A DNA stretch of 64,000 nucleotides from Psychrobacter piscatorii (GCF_904846415.1 NZ_CAJHAR010000015.1:21866-85865); one strand, 5' to 3'. Counted from the first letter of the stretch, positions 9,362-18,766 are shown. Made by a program: numbers and translations. The notes: generated by a model not told the origin, from the letters alone.

Positions 9362-9823
9362 CTATTGGAGTGATGGCGTCGGTAGAGGCGCACCAGTCAA
9401 TAACCCTACTTTTTCTATACCTGCCTGCTGCAAAGTTGCCATGAGCGTCATGATAGCGCCATATTGGTTATTTTGATCAGCATTAATCATCACTTGCAAT
9501 GGCTCGGTGTTGGTATTACCGCTCTGAGATTGTAAGTTCGATAAAGTATTGATTAGCTCAGGCTCACTGATAGGCAAATCGATATTGTTTTCATAACTGA
9601 TAAAAATCTCACCACTGTCAGTCAATGAGACAATGACAGGCAATTGGCTCTGACTCATGGTATTGGTTTGTTCTTTTGGCAAATCAACATCGACACCCGT
9701 AATGAGCATGGGTGCGGTCACCATAAATATCACCAATAGCACCAGCATAACGTCGATGTAAGGAACGACGTTCATCTCTGCATTCAGCGCTTTTTTCTCA
9801 CGGCGATAGGGATTTGGTTTCAT
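9362..9823 (-). CDS. tolR: TolR (ExbD/TolR family)
   Basis: The 153-residue protein has a single helix at about 20-40 (VVPYIDVMLVLLVIFMVTAPML) that carries the essential Asp of the proton channel. The periplasmic domain that follows is of the usual TolR size. It works with TolQ to energise TolA. The ATG overlaps the tolQ stop (ATGA), so the two are translationally coupled. Confidence 0.95.
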   Translation of the reverse strand: MKPNPYRREKKALNAEMNVVPYIDVMLVLLVIFMVTAPMLITGVDVDLPKEQTNTMSQSQLPVIVSLTDSGEIFISYENNIDLPISEPELINTLSNLQSQSGNTNTEPLQVMINADQNNQYGAIMTLMATLQQAGIEKVGLLTGAPLPTPSLQ

Positions 9824-10542
9824 AGCCCATTCACCTGAGTGGCACTCACTTGAGTCTCTCTAGCAACGGGGCTTTGCACACTGGTCTCGCGCTGTAGCAT
9901 GCCTGTCATCTCGTCACAGAACAATGCTCGTGAATCATAAAGACGGCTAGATTTTGCCGTAAAATGATTGTATGCCAATACAGCAGGAATAGCGGCAAAT
10001 AAACCCATTGCCGTCGCAATCAGCGCCTCAGCAATACCAGGTGCGACAGAGGCTAGTGTGGCTTGCTCCGTTTGCGACAGTCCCAAAAACGCATTCATGA
10101 TGCCCCAAACGGTTCCGAACAGTCCGATGTAAGGAGCTACCGAGCCGACACTCGCTAGCGTCGTCAGTCCTGACTCGAGTAATTGCTGCTGACGGCCCAA
10201 GCCGACGCGCAGTTTACGCTCAACACCGTCGATGATGTCATCTTTAGGTTGACGCTTTTTGTGCATTCTTAGATATTCTGAAAATCCCACATAAAAAATC
10301 TGCTCAAGTCCTTGGCGATCAGGTGAGCCTTGTACGCCTTGATACAGCTTTGCTAAATCTTCGCCTGACCAAAACCAAGTCTCAAATTGTTGATCAAAGT
10401 TTTTGGCCGTACCGAGCCGTGCACTCATACGGAAAATAATGACCCAACTGAATAAAGAGGCTAACAGCAGTAACGCCATCACAATCTGTACCAATAGACT
10501 GGCTTGGGTAATAAGATCAATAATATTTAATGATTCAGGCAT
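9820..10542 (-). CDS. tolQ: TolQ (MotA/TolQ/ExbB proton channel)
   Basis: The 240-residue protein has three hydrophobic helices (about 15-38, 135-160 and 170-195). The signature GSVAPYIGLFGTVWGIMNAF is followed by the LASVAPGIAEALIATAMGL helix. It forms the proton-conducting stator with TolR. It is the first gene of the leftward Tol operon. In most gammaproteobacteria ybgC precedes tolQ, but no YbgC-like frame is present here. Confidence 0.96.
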   Translation of the reverse strand: MPESLNIIDLITQASLLVQIVMALLLLASLFSWVIIFRMSARLGTAKNFDQQFETWFWSGEDLAKLYQGVQGSPDRQGLEQIFYVGFSEYLRMHKKRQPKDDIIDGVERKLRVGLGRQQQLLESGLTTLASVGSVAPYIGLFGTVWGIMNAFLGLSQTEQATLASVAPGIAEALIATAMGLFAAIPAVLAYNHFTAKSSRLYDSRALFCDEMTGMLQRETSVQSPVARETQVSATQVNGL

Positions 10543-11097
10543 GTAATGGACTCACGGATAATTGACAACAGCTGGTTTAAATAAAGATATTCAAAACCAA
10601 ACGAACCCTAAAAATAATACTCACGCTTTCTTGTTCAATCCTCAAGGTGGTACTGACATCAACAATCTTGTTTAATAAAGATCCTCTGATCATAAGTCCA
10701 ACCACTGAGACATCAACATAATGACCTGTTAGTTTACTTCTAAATGAAAGAAACGTCATTATTAATGTGTTAACCAGACAAAAAGTACGATATAGCAAAT
10801 ATTAAGTATCTTAGCGATATAGTGGCAGCTCATTACTAATATACACAAAGGATTTGGTCTAGAGACTATAAGAAAATTCAAATTTGTATAGACTTTTCGT
10901 CGTTATAAAAGTGGTGTTTTTAATTGCTTTTTTATACGAGTTAGACATTATCAGCGATTGAGTTTGTAAGACAACTCGTCTAATATGTTACGCTTTGTTA
11001 CTACATTATTCTTACTGCGGCATCGCCATTTTGCTGAGGTCATGTTTAATTTTAGGTAGTGGTGACTTTTTATTAGCCAGTCGGGGGCGACACACTT
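10543..11097. other. Divergent intergenic region, tolQ / NCS2 permease
   Basis: The 555 AT-rich bases must carry the promoters of both flanking genes. An inverted repeat ACGAGTT (10936-10942) / AACTCGT (10973-10979) could fold in the permease leader. A GGGGGCG stretch about eight bases before 11098 may be the ribosome site. No convincing gene is seen. Confidence 0.5.
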
Positions 11098-12393
11098 ATG
11101 AATGCAATTGAACGCTATTTTGGGATTAATGGTGACAATACCACGATCAAAACAGAAATCGTCGCTGGTATAACCACGTTTTTGACGATGGCTTATATTA
11201 TCTTTGTTAACCCTAATGTCTTAGCCGATGCAGGTATGGACAAAGGGGCCGTATTTGTCGCAACCTGTGTGGCCGCAGCGGTCGGTTGTTTCATCATGGG
11301 TATCTATGCCCGACTACCAGTGGCGTTAGCACCAGGCATGGGATTGAACGCTTTCTTCACCTATGGCGTGGTCTTAGGGATGGGGTATGCATGGCAAACC
11401 GCGCTGGGAGCAGTGTTCTTGTCAGGTTGTATCTTTGTTCTATTAAGCCTCTTTAAGATTCGTGAGGCAATCATTAATGCGATTCCAAACTCTCTCAAAA
11501 ACGGCGTAGTCGCTGGTATCGGGGCATTCTTGGCTTTTATTGCTTTGCAGAGTGCAGGTATCATCGTTAATCATGATGCGACTTTGGTTGCCCTTGGTGA
11601 TATGACGTCATTTGGTCCTGTATTGGCATCTCTAGGTTTTGTCGTCATTATCGGTCTGTCTTATAAAAGAGTCCCAGGCGCGGTAACCATTGGTATTTTG
11701 CTGGTTGCTCTGATTAGCTTGCTAATGGGCTATACACAGTTTACCGGTATCATATCGGCACCACCTTCAATCGCGCCGACACTGATGCAGCTCGATATCG
11801 CTGGCGCATTTGATGTTGGTATGATCAGTGTGATCTTCGCTTTCTTATTTGTGGATTTGTTTGATACTGCAGGTACGCTCATTGCGACCACTAGCCAAGC
11901 AAAGCTAACGGACAAAGATGGCAATATCCCGAATATGGGCAAAGCGCTATTAGCAGACTCAACAGCGACAGTCGCAGGCTCTTTACTTGGTACGTCATCG
12001 ACAACCAGTTATATTGAAAGTATCTCGGGCATTGCCTCAGGTGGCCGCACAGGATTGATGGCAGTCACTGTTGGTGTGTTATTTTTACTAAGCATTTTCT
12101 TTTCTCCATTAGCCGGTATGATCCCAGCCTATGCGACTGCAGGTGCCATATTTTATGTTGCCGTACTGATGATGGGCACCTTAAAAGACATCGACTGGAG
12201 CGACTTAACAGAAGCAGCACCAGTGGTCGTGGTATTGCTATTCACACCGCTTACATACTCTATCGCTGACGGCATCGCACTTGGTTTTATTACCTTTACG
12301 GCTGTAAAAGCAATTGCAGGCAAGTTTGCAGATATCAGTATCGCTGTCTGGATTTTGACTGCTATATTGTTGTTCAAGATTATTTTCTTATAA
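11098..12393 (+). CDS. NCS2-family purine permease (AdeP/GhxP-like)
   Basis: The 431-residue protein has 12-14 hydrophobic helices and the COG2252 signatures: an N-terminal RYFGINGDNTTIKTEIVAG, GLNAFFTYGVV, and the cytoplasmic-face motif FLFVDLFDTAGTLI. Members import adenine, guanine or hypoxanthine with protons. Which base is carried cannot be read from sequence. Proximity to guanine deaminase and the urate operon fits guanine/hypoxanthine uptake, but this is inference. It is monocistronic, ending at a strong terminator. Confidence 0.9.
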   Translation: MNAIERYFGINGDNTTIKTEIVAGITTFLTMAYIIFVNPNVLADAGMDKGAVFVATCVAAAVGCFIMGIYARLPVALAPGMGLNAFFTYGVVLGMGYAWQTALGAVFLSGCIFVLLSLFKIREAIINAIPNSLKNGVVAGIGAFLAFIALQSAGIIVNHDATLVALGDMTSFGPVLASLGFVVIIGLSYKRVPGAVTIGILLVALISLLMGYTQFTGIISAPPSIAPTLMQLDIAGAFDVGMISVIFAFLFVDLFDTAGTLIATTSQAKLTDKDGNIPNMGKALLADSTATVAGSLLGTSSTTSYIESISGIASGGRTGLMAVTVGVLFLLSIFFSPLAGMIPAYATAGAIFYVAVLMMGTLKDIDWSDLTEAAPVVVVLLFTPLTYSIADGIALGFITFTAVKAIAGKFADISIAVWILTAILLFKIIFL

Positions 12394-12434
12394 TGCAAGG
12401 CGTTATAAGACATTAGATAGTGTCTTAAACAAGA

Positions 12435-12470
12435 AACCCTCCTTATCATTTGATGACAAGGAGGGTTTTT
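12435..12470 (+). terminator. Intrinsic terminator of the NCS2 permease gene
   Basis: A stem beginning AAACCCTCCTT pairs with AAGGAGGGTTT, extended by TCAT/ATGA, and ends in a T-run. Confidence 0.85.
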
Positions 12471-12877
12471 CTTTGTCAGTAAATAAGCCTATCGTCTTGA
12501 TCTAAGCCCTGTATGCTCGATGCTAATGTTTGGTATTTTTGTTACTAGTGTTAAGCAGCGTGATGACAAACTATAGGCAATAGCAAACAAAAAAACGTAA
12601 CCAAAGCGTCATAGTCAGTAAATTGCTTGTAAGTTATTGTTATTTAGATAGAAATTAATTATTTGAAAATGATTAATTTCGTTAGTTTGAAAAAAAATTT
12701 CGTGATATTATAGCCGAGTTAAGCGCATCACCTCAATCAACGCCGTAGAGGTTTTTCTTACAGTGAATTAGCATCATCAAAGATGACAGATTTGTAATTA
12801 TTAGAGCGATTTTTCGGTTCAATAAGGCGATATTTGGTCATCACACTCCTTTCACTACTAACAAGAAGAAGGCACTA

Positions 12878-12916
12878 ATGCCGCTTAGCTTTTCGTTGTT
12901 GCCTTTGTATTGTTAA
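12878..12916 (+). CDS. Candidate leader peptide, 12 codons
   Basis: ATG to TAA encodes MPLSFSLLPLYC, with GAAGAAGG five bases upstream. It has two proline codons and four leucine codons. It could be a chance frame; what favours a role is its ribosome site and the hairpin 40 bases downstream. Confidence 0.2.
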   Translation: MPLSFSLLPLYC

Positions 12917-12955
12917 CGTAGCCCGTTTAACAGTCTAACGACCTACTTAACCGTC

Positions 12956-12976
12956 TCCAGCCTATGCTGGATTTTT
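12956..12976 (+). terminator. Terminator-like hairpin in the putA leader
   Basis: TCCAGC-CTAT-GCTGGA is a six-pair stem with a four-base loop followed directly by five T residues. It lies 158 bases before the putA start, so it would cut transcription before putA unless bypassed, or it ends an upstream short RNA. Confidence 0.45.
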
Positions 12977-13030
12977 AGTTTTGTGATGGCGCCGTTTGGT
13001 CTTTTGATTATTGCTGTGAATATCCGTCAG

Positions 13031-13056
13031 TAACCACTATTTTTTGATAGCGGTTA
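13031..13056 (+). other. Second hairpin in the putA leader
   Basis: TAACCACTAT and ATAGCGGTTA pair over ten positions with one mismatch around a six-base T-rich loop. It has no T-run after it, so it is not a terminator by itself. Confidence 0.4.
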
Positions 13057-13133
13057 CGAGTAGTTATACAGGACGATCAGACTTCCTAAAGCACCATTTA
13101 TTATGGTTTTTAAACGATAGTTATGGAGTTATT

Positions 13134-16100
13134 ATGAACCCAGTAGACCAGTTTACCCCGCAAGAGCCGATCTTGTTTAATCCTGTTGATATGCTGTCGC
13201 CTGAGTATCTCGCCCAGTCAGCAGAAGAGCTAAATAAGCGTATTTCGCCGCTATATAGCGCCGATGAAGAACGTTGGTTGTCTGAGTTATTGCCACTTGC
13301 CAAACCCAGTATAGAAGAACGCGATGCTGCTGCTGAGCAAACGCGCAAACTGGTCGAGCACGTGCGTAATGATGGTAAAGCCGTCAAGATGGTTGACTCA
13401 TTATTGCTTGAGTATAGCCTTGATACCCAAGAAGGTATTTTGCTAATGAGCTTGGCAGAAGCCTTGATTCGTGTGCCAGACAACTATACGGCTGATGCGT
13501 TGATTCATGACAAAATGAGTGTGGCTGACTGGAAAAAGCACATTAAAAATGACAACGGCTTTATGGTCAATGCTTCTACTTGGGGCATGATGATGACTGG
13601 TCGCGTTGTCAGTATTGATAGCAGCACCACTGCATCAGGTTTCTTGGATCGCATGACTAAGAAGATGGGTGAGCCTGTCATTCGCAGTGCGATGCAAAAA
13701 GCCATGCGTATCATGGGCCATCAGTTTGTATTGGGCGAGACCATCGAAGACGCCAATAAAAACAGCCAGCCATATCGTAATAGAGGCTATACCTATTCAT
13801 TTGATATGTTAGGTGAAGCGGCTATCACGCACAAAGATGCGGAAAAATATTTCAATGACTATCTACATGCGATCAGAGCTACGGCGAACGTAAAAGTCAA
13901 AGAAGGCATGCCAAAGCCGTCAGTGTCTATCAAATTATCAGCACTGCATCCTCGCTATGAAGCCACGCAAGAAGCGCAAGTAATGGGCTTATTGCGTCAG
14001 CGCTGCCTGCTATTGATTGAAGCGGCACGTGAAGTCAATGTCGATATCAGTATTGATGCTGAAGAAGCAGATCGCCTTGAGATTTCTCTAAAACTGTTTG
14101 AGTCTTTGTACCGTGATAATTTAACGGCGGACTGGGATGGTTTAGGTATCGTTGTACAAGGGTACTCTAAACGCGCAATCGCTGTATTAGCGTGGCTGGC
14201 TCGTTTGTCTACTGAAGTCGGTGATCGTATCCCAGTACGTCTAGTAAAAGGCGCTTACTGGGATACTGAGATCAAACTTGCTCAGCAAAAAGGTCTATCA
14301 GGCTATCCCGTTTGGACACGTAAAGAAGGTACGGATACTGCATACCTTGCTTGTGCGCGCTTCTTATTGTCAGACCATCTGCGCGGGCTAATCTGGCCAC
14401 AGTTTGCGACGCATAATGCGCATACACTGTCATCAATCATGACCATGAGTGCACATAGAGACTTTGAATTCCAACGTTTGCACGGCATGGGCGATGCGCT
14501 TTATGATCATATTTTGCAAGCTTATGAGATTCCTGTACGTATCTATGCACCAGTTGGCGCGCACAAAGACTTGCTACCATATTTGGTACGTCGTTTGTTA
14601 GAGAACGGTGCCAACAGCTCGTTTGTCCATCAGTTATTAGACAAGTCGTATCCGATTGAAAAACTAACGGTGCATCCATATGACAAGCTACTTGCCAACC
14701 CAACATTGCATAACCCGGATATCCCGCTACCACTAGAGATTTATGGTTCGCGACGTGCTAGTTTTGGCCCGAACATATTTGTAGAGTCACAGTGGTTGCC
14801 GTTTAAAGCAGCTATTGATAGCCATCTCAATAAAAAATGGTCAGCGACACCTATCATCAACGGCCAAGCAGTGAATGAATATGAAGTAGATGGCGTCACC
14901 CATCAGCTTGATACTCAGCCTGTACTTGCGCCTTGGAATCATGACGTAAGCGCTGGTGAGGTCAAATATGCCAATGCAGAGCTGGCTCGTCAAGCGATTG
15001 ATGTCGCTGTCGCTGGTCAAAATACCTGGCAGAACGTGACAGTGGCAAAACGTGCGGCAATCTTGCGTAAGACGGCTGAGCTATTTGAAGAAAACTACGC
15101 TGAGCTGATGGCACTATGCCAAGTCGAAGCTGGTAAGACCATGCAAGACAGTATCGATGAAATCAAAGAAGCCGTTGATTTCTGTCGTTTTTACGCTGAT
15201 GAAGCAGAGCGCCTAGACGATGTTGTGCATGAGTTTACAGATTTGTCTGGTAAGCAATCTCGTCAAGTTTATAAACCACGTGGCACCTTTGTGTGTATTA
15301 GCCCATGGAACTTCCCATTGGCTATCTATACGGGTCAAATCGTAGCGGCACTGGCAGCAGGTAATACGGTAGTCGCTAAGCCTGCTGAACAAACCAGCTT
15401 GATTGCTCATTTTGGTGCGCAATTAATGTATCAAGCGGGTGTACCAGCAGAAGCACTACAATTGGTGACAGGTGCCGGTGATGTGGGCGGAGCGCTAACG
15501 GCTGCTGACAACATAGCAGGTGTGATATTTACTGGCTCAACGCAAACTGCTCAGCGTATCAATCAAAGCTTGAATGATCATGCACAAGCGAGTGGCGAGC
15601 TGCCTGTATTTATCGCTGAGACTGGCGGTCAGAACGCGATGATTGTTGATTCAACAGCGCTGCCAGAGCAAGTCGTTAGAGACGCTGTTCTATCTGCATT
15701 TGGTTCAGCAGGTCAGCGTTGTTCAGCTTGCCGTATACTATGTGTACAGGAAGAGATGGCTGATGATTTGATCGAGCTATTGCAAGGTAATATGGCTGAG
15801 CTTTCTGTTGGTAACCCGCTATATGCTGCCACAGATGTAGGTCCAGTCATTGATGCTGATGCCAAAAATGGTCTTGAGGCGCATATCGCGCGTATGGACG
15901 CTGAGCCAACTGCGACTATCTTGGCTCAAACACCAATGAGCTCAAGCTCGGTTGTCAGCCAAGAAAACTCTACCTTTGTATTGCCAACAGCGATTGAAGT
16001 ACAAAGCATAGACGTTATTGGTGGTGAGCATTTTGGCCCAATCCTACATGTATTGCGCTATAAAGCACGTGATCTGAATAAGCTCATTGATTCTATCAAT

Positions 16101-16382
16101 AACACAGGCTTTGGTTTGACTATGGGTATCCATAGCCGTATCGAAAAAACTGTTGAGCATATCGAGCGCCGTGCTTTTGTAGGTAACACTTATATCAACC
16201 GTAACCAAATCGGCGCGGTCGTAAACGTCCAGCCATTCGGTGGTTGTGGTCTGTCTGGTACTGGTCCTAAAGCTGGTGGTCCGCACTATGTTGCGCGTCT
16301 GATGCAGCTTAGCTCAGAGTCAAATGGCAGCAACCAAGCAAATGCTAATACCCAAACAACCACTCAAACAGAACTCGCATAA
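13134..16382 (+). CDS. putA: Bifunctional proline dehydrogenase / P5C dehydrogenase
   Basis: The protein is 1082 residues from the chosen ATG, which has GGAG eight bases before it; the frame is open 30 codons upstream but without support. The first half is the FAD proline dehydrogenase barrel (RLVKGAYWD, FQRLHGMG, RRLLENGANSSFVHQ). The second half is the NAD aldehyde dehydrogenase, with SPWNFPLAIYTG, GSTQTAQRI and GSAGQRCSACR, whose catalytic Cys is about residue 863. Together they oxidise proline to glutamate. It lacks the ribbon-helix-helix repressor domain of E. coli PutA. It ends in a Q/N/T-rich tail where longer PutAs continue, and the missing C-terminal domain is encoded by the next gene. 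Confidence 0.95.
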   Translation: MNPVDQFTPQEPILFNPVDMLSPEYLAQSAEELNKRISPLYSADEERWLSELLPLAKPSIEERDAAAEQTRKLVEHVRNDGKAVKMVDSLLLEYSLDTQEGILLMSLAEALIRVPDNYTADALIHDKMSVADWKKHIKNDNGFMVNASTWGMMMTGRVVSIDSSTTASGFLDRMTKKMGEPVIRSAMQKAMRIMGHQFVLGETIEDANKNSQPYRNRGYTYSFDMLGEAAITHKDAEKYFNDYLHAIRATANVKVKEGMPKPSVSIKLSALHPRYEATQEAQVMGLLRQRCLLLIEAAREVNVDISIDAEEADRLEISLKLFESLYRDNLTADWDGLGIVVQGYSKRAIAVLAWLARLSTEVGDRIPVRLVKGAYWDTEIKLAQQKGLSGYPVWTRKEGTDTAYLACARFLLSDHLRGLIWPQFATHNAHTLSSIMTMSAHRDFEFQRLHGMGDALYDHILQAYEIPVRIYAPVGAHKDLLPYLVRRLLENGANSSFVHQLLDKSYPIEKLTVHPYDKLLANPTLHNPDIPLPLEIYGSRRASFGPNIFVESQWLPFKAAIDSHLNKKWSATPIINGQAVNEYEVDGVTHQLDTQPVLAPWNHDVSAGEVKYANAELARQAIDVAVAGQNTWQNVTVAKRAAILRKTAELFEENYAELMALCQVEAGKTMQDSIDEIKEAVDFCRFYADEAERLDDVVHEFTDLSGKQSRQVYKPRGTFVCISPWNFPLAIYTGQIVAALAAGNTVVAKPAEQTSLIAHFGAQLMYQAGVPAEALQLVTGAGDVGGALTAADNIAGVIFTGSTQTAQRINQSLNDHAQASGELPVFIAETGGQNAMIVDSTALPEQVVRDAVLSAFGSAGQRCSACRILCVQEEMADDLIELLQGNMAELSVGNPLYAATDVGPVIDADAKNGLEAHIARMDAEPTATILAQTPMSSSSVVSQENSTFVLPTAIEVQSIDVIGGEHFGPILHVLRYKARDLNKLIDSINNTGFGLTMGIHSRIEKTVEHIERRAFVGNTYINRNQIGAVVNVQPFGGCGLSGTGPKAGGPHYVARLMQLSSESNGSNQANANTQTTTQTELA

Positions 16383-16393
16383 GGAGTAGCAAC

Positions 16394-17086
16394 ATGGCGA
16401 CTGAATTCAAAAAAAATCATGCCCAGGTTTGTGAATCTTGGCGACTACTTGGCGCGGTCAATCGCGCAACGTACCTAGAGGCGGCAATTCCAAAGTTGTC
16501 TCTATTGACTGGTGATGCCAACAAAGCAAAGCGTTTGTTCAATCATCTATTGAGCGCGGCTCCTAGTTTGGACGAGACGCATCGTATGACTGGCGCAACT
16601 GGTGAGTCGAATGACTTATATGTGACAGGTCGTGGTAAGACGATGGTCATTGGTGAAGAGTCTGCCAGAGCAATGGCAGTGCTAGGGCAGCTGATAGCCG
16701 CATTATTGACTGGTAATGAAGTCATATTGCATTGCCCAAGCCAAGATGAGATGTGCAATGAAGCTGCTAAGATATTGTACGATACAGGTATTAGCGAAGA
16801 TGTATTGAGTGTGGCTAATGACTCTCAGACCACCACGCTTTTGTATATCGATCGTCTTGCCCAAGTGGCCGTTTCTGGTAACCACAGTGAAGTACAAGCC
16901 ATCAGTCAAGAGCTTGCTAAGACAGACGGTATTTTGACGCAAGTGATTAGCGTCACTGATATGGAAGGCTTATCAGAGATGTTAACGCCTGATTATCTGC
17001 ATCGTTTTGTCACTGAGCGTGTTAAGACTATTAACACCACAGCAATCGGCGGTAACGCGAGCTTGCTTGAGCTTGGTACAGAGTAA
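16394..17086 (+). CDS. Stand-alone PutA C-terminal (ALDH-superfamily) domain
   Basis: The 230-residue protein starts 11 bases after putA with AAGGAG overlapping the putA stop. It resembles the C-terminal domain of long PutA proteins. MTGATGESNDLYV parallels the PGPTGERN segment, a LIAALLTGNEVIL stretch parallels LAAVLAVGSQVL, and the end TINTTAIGGNASLLELG parallels the VNTAAAGGNASLMTIG end of E. coli PutA, recalled from memory. That domain is catalytically inactive; in long PutAs it caps the tunnel through which P5C/glutamate semialdehyde passes. The likely role is to bind PutA in trans. No catalytic Cys is evident. Confidence 0.8.
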   Translation: MATEFKKNHAQVCESWRLLGAVNRATYLEAAIPKLSLLTGDANKAKRLFNHLLSAAPSLDETHRMTGATGESNDLYVTGRGKTMVIGEESARAMAVLGQLIAALLTGNEVILHCPSQDEMCNEAAKILYDTGISEDVLSVANDSQTTTLLYIDRLAQVAVSGNHSEVQAISQELAKTDGILTQVISVTDMEGLSEMLTPDYLHRFVTERVKTINTTAIGGNASLLELGTE

Positions 17087-17196
17087 TAGTACTAACGACC
17101 AACCCGCTTAGTGTTTATAGTGGTTTTAATAAATACTAAGTGGCGTTTGATACATCATCATGAGTATTGAACGAGTAATTGTATAATATGCATAAG

Positions 17197-17237
17197 AAAA
17201 AACCGCTATCTGAGTAATTATCAGATAGCGGTTTTTT
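17197..17237. terminator. Bidirectional terminator between the put genes and roxA
   Basis: AAAAAACCGCTATCTGA pairs with TCAGATAGCGGTTTTTT around a seven-base loop. It has a T-run on both strands and serves both converging transcripts. Confidence 0.9.
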
Positions 17238-17273
17238 TATTTGAGTGATTTAACTGAAAATAATTACGCGGTC

Positions 17274-18446
17274 TTATTCAGCCATTTCAATCCATACCCA
17301 ACCGTTCTCTAACCATTCGCTTAAATCATCTGCATCGATATCCTTCACATCATGATGCTGTAATGGCTCTCCATCAGCCAAACGTACCAACACTGCTATT
17401 GCTGCATCATCAAGTCCATCGAGGCGCTGCCCATTGGCATACAGCACAATATCATCATTGGTTTTGTTATAGAGTAGGCGATTGCTATAATCTGCTTGTA
17501 GTGTCGCACCCTCAGACAATGCTTGCATGAGCGCTTCAGTATCCAGTGTTTCCTCTGGCATGAGTGCATCATATTGGCGTTTACTAACCACTTCAGAAAC
17601 TGCTTGGCGAATCATCTCATCACCGCGCTCAGATTGTAGCATCTCTAGCAATTGCGCTTTGATCGCAGCGATGCTGTCCGCTTGCAGCTCCCCTGAGTTC
17701 TGTAGCGTTTGTGGCAGTAGCATCGGGATAAATAACTGGCTGTCATTGGTCGCAATATCGGCCACGCTATCGATGATTTGCATTATGTTTGGACGACGGC
17801 AACCAAACGAGAAAGTCAGACAGTCGTCTTGCGCCACCCCGAAATGCGATAATTTAGGCGGTACATAAAGCACATCACCCGCTTCTAGTATCTCATCGAA
17901 GATAAGCTCTCCCATATCATCGAACAAGCGTAAAGGCTCATCAGCGACAAACTCTGTCTGCTCATCACAAAACTTACCCAATTGCCAGCGCCTAGAACCA
18001 TAGCCTTGTGCTAAAAACACATCGTAGTCGTCATAATGTTTACCGACCGATCCAGCTGCTGGCGCATAAGAAACCATGATGTCATCGCGCTGCCACTGCG
18101 GAATAAAGTCAAACGCTTGCCACAACTGACCGAGCTCTGGCGACCACTGTTCTAGGTTTTGCACCAGTACAGTCCACTGCTCTGGTAGATTTTCAAAATC
18201 CGTTTCATTCAAAGGGCTTTTTTTGAGTTGCCACTGTGCCTGACCTTCTTTTTTATTGGCTGCTTGGGTTAGCAAGCGTGCGCTAGCATCTTCTTCAAGG
18301 GCAAGACCAATCATGTCATCTGGCTCAAACATGTCGATCAATTGTGGTAAGCCTTGCTTGATAAGTAAGGGTTTCTTTTGCCAGTATTCAGCCAAAAACT
18401 GCTCAGGCGTGATAGAGTCGGGTAGACAAAGAGGAATAGAAGTCAT
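17274..18446 (-). CDS. roxA: Cupin-family ribosomal protein L16 arginine hydroxylase
   Basis: The protein (390 residues from ATG 18446) is a JmjC/cupin-4 2-oxoglutarate oxygenase of the YcfD/RoxA type, which hydroxylates an arginine of ribosomal protein L16. Family marks are the EFLAEYWQKKPLLIKQ start, the Fe-binding HxD in GKHYDDYDVFLAQG, and the distal His in PKLSHFGVAQDD. A C-terminal winged-helix region extends to MAE. An ATG four codons upstream is possible, but the inner ATG has GGA at suitable spacing. E. coli YcfD has 373 residues. roxA also lies near purB in E. coli. Confidence 0.9.
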   Translation of the reverse strand: MTSIPLCLPDSITPEQFLAEYWQKKPLLIKQGLPQLIDMFEPDDMIGLALEEDASARLLTQAANKKEGQAQWQLKKSPLNETDFENLPEQWTVLVQNLEQWSPELGQLWQAFDFIPQWQRDDIMVSYAPAAGSVGKHYDDYDVFLAQGYGSRRWQLGKFCDEQTEFVADEPLRLFDDMGELIFDEILEAGDVLYVPPKLSHFGVAQDDCLTFSFGCRRPNIMQIIDSVADIATNDSQLFIPMLLPQTLQNSGELQADSIAAIKAQLLEMLQSERGDEMIRQAVSEVVSKRQYDALMPEETLDTEALMQALSEGATLQADYSNRLLYNKTNDDIVLYANGQRLDGLDDAAIAVLVRLADGEPLQHHDVKDIDADDLSEWLENGWVWIEMAE

Positions 18447-18576
18447 GGGTAAGTCCATATTTTAAATGCGTATGAGATTGATAGTAAGAGAGGCTTTATA
18501 GAAAGGTTTTAATCGTTTATGATGATCCTCTATCTGATGGCTATCATCAGAGCAGCCACCGAATCGTAGGAAAGTT

Positions 18577-18762
18577 ATGAAAAAATTGCACTTTATCGTC
18601 ATTATCGCTAGCGTGTTTTTATTACAAGCCTGTGTCCATAAGATTGTCACCGTACCTGCCAAAATCGCTTACAAAACCACCAAAGGTGTGGTCAAAGGAA
18701 CTGTTGCTGTCGGTAAAGCCATCATACCGGGTGATAGTGACGATGATAAAAAAGACGATTAA
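18577..18762 (+). CDS. Small lipoprotein (NF038104-like)
   Basis: The 61-residue protein has a lipoprotein signal peptide with lipobox LLQAC, the lipidated Cys at 19. A Val/Lys-rich middle with TTKGVVKGTVAVGKA follows, then an acidic Asp/Lys tail. AGGAAAG precedes the ATG. Such short lipoproteins recur in Moraxellaceae; the function is unknown. Confidence 0.8.
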   Translation: MKKLHFIVIIASVFLLQACVHKIVTVPAKIAYKTTKGVVKGTVAVGKAIIPGDSDDDKKDD

Positions 18763-18766
18763 TCAC

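Larger units (their letters stand above)
12471..13133 (+). promoter_or_regulatory. Long leader region of putA
   Basis: The 663 bases before putA include a possible -10 (TATTAT near 12706), a 12-codon open frame with a good ribosome site (12878-12916), a terminator-like hairpin (12956-12976) and a second hairpin (13031-13056). Together they look like a regulated leader, but only the individual elements are directly visible. Confidence 0.35.

Noticed and set aside
10577..10798. A 73-codon minus-strand frame upstream of tolQ
   Set aside because: It starts with TTG, has no ribosome site, and resembles nothing; it is not YbgC. AT-rich spacer frames of this size are expected by chance.
10936..10979. 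Possible riboswitch-like fold ahead of the purine permease (ACGAGTT/AACTCGT)
   Set aside because: Only seven pairs separated by 30 bases; I could not fit it to a known purine riboswitch core, so it is recorded only within the spacer entry.
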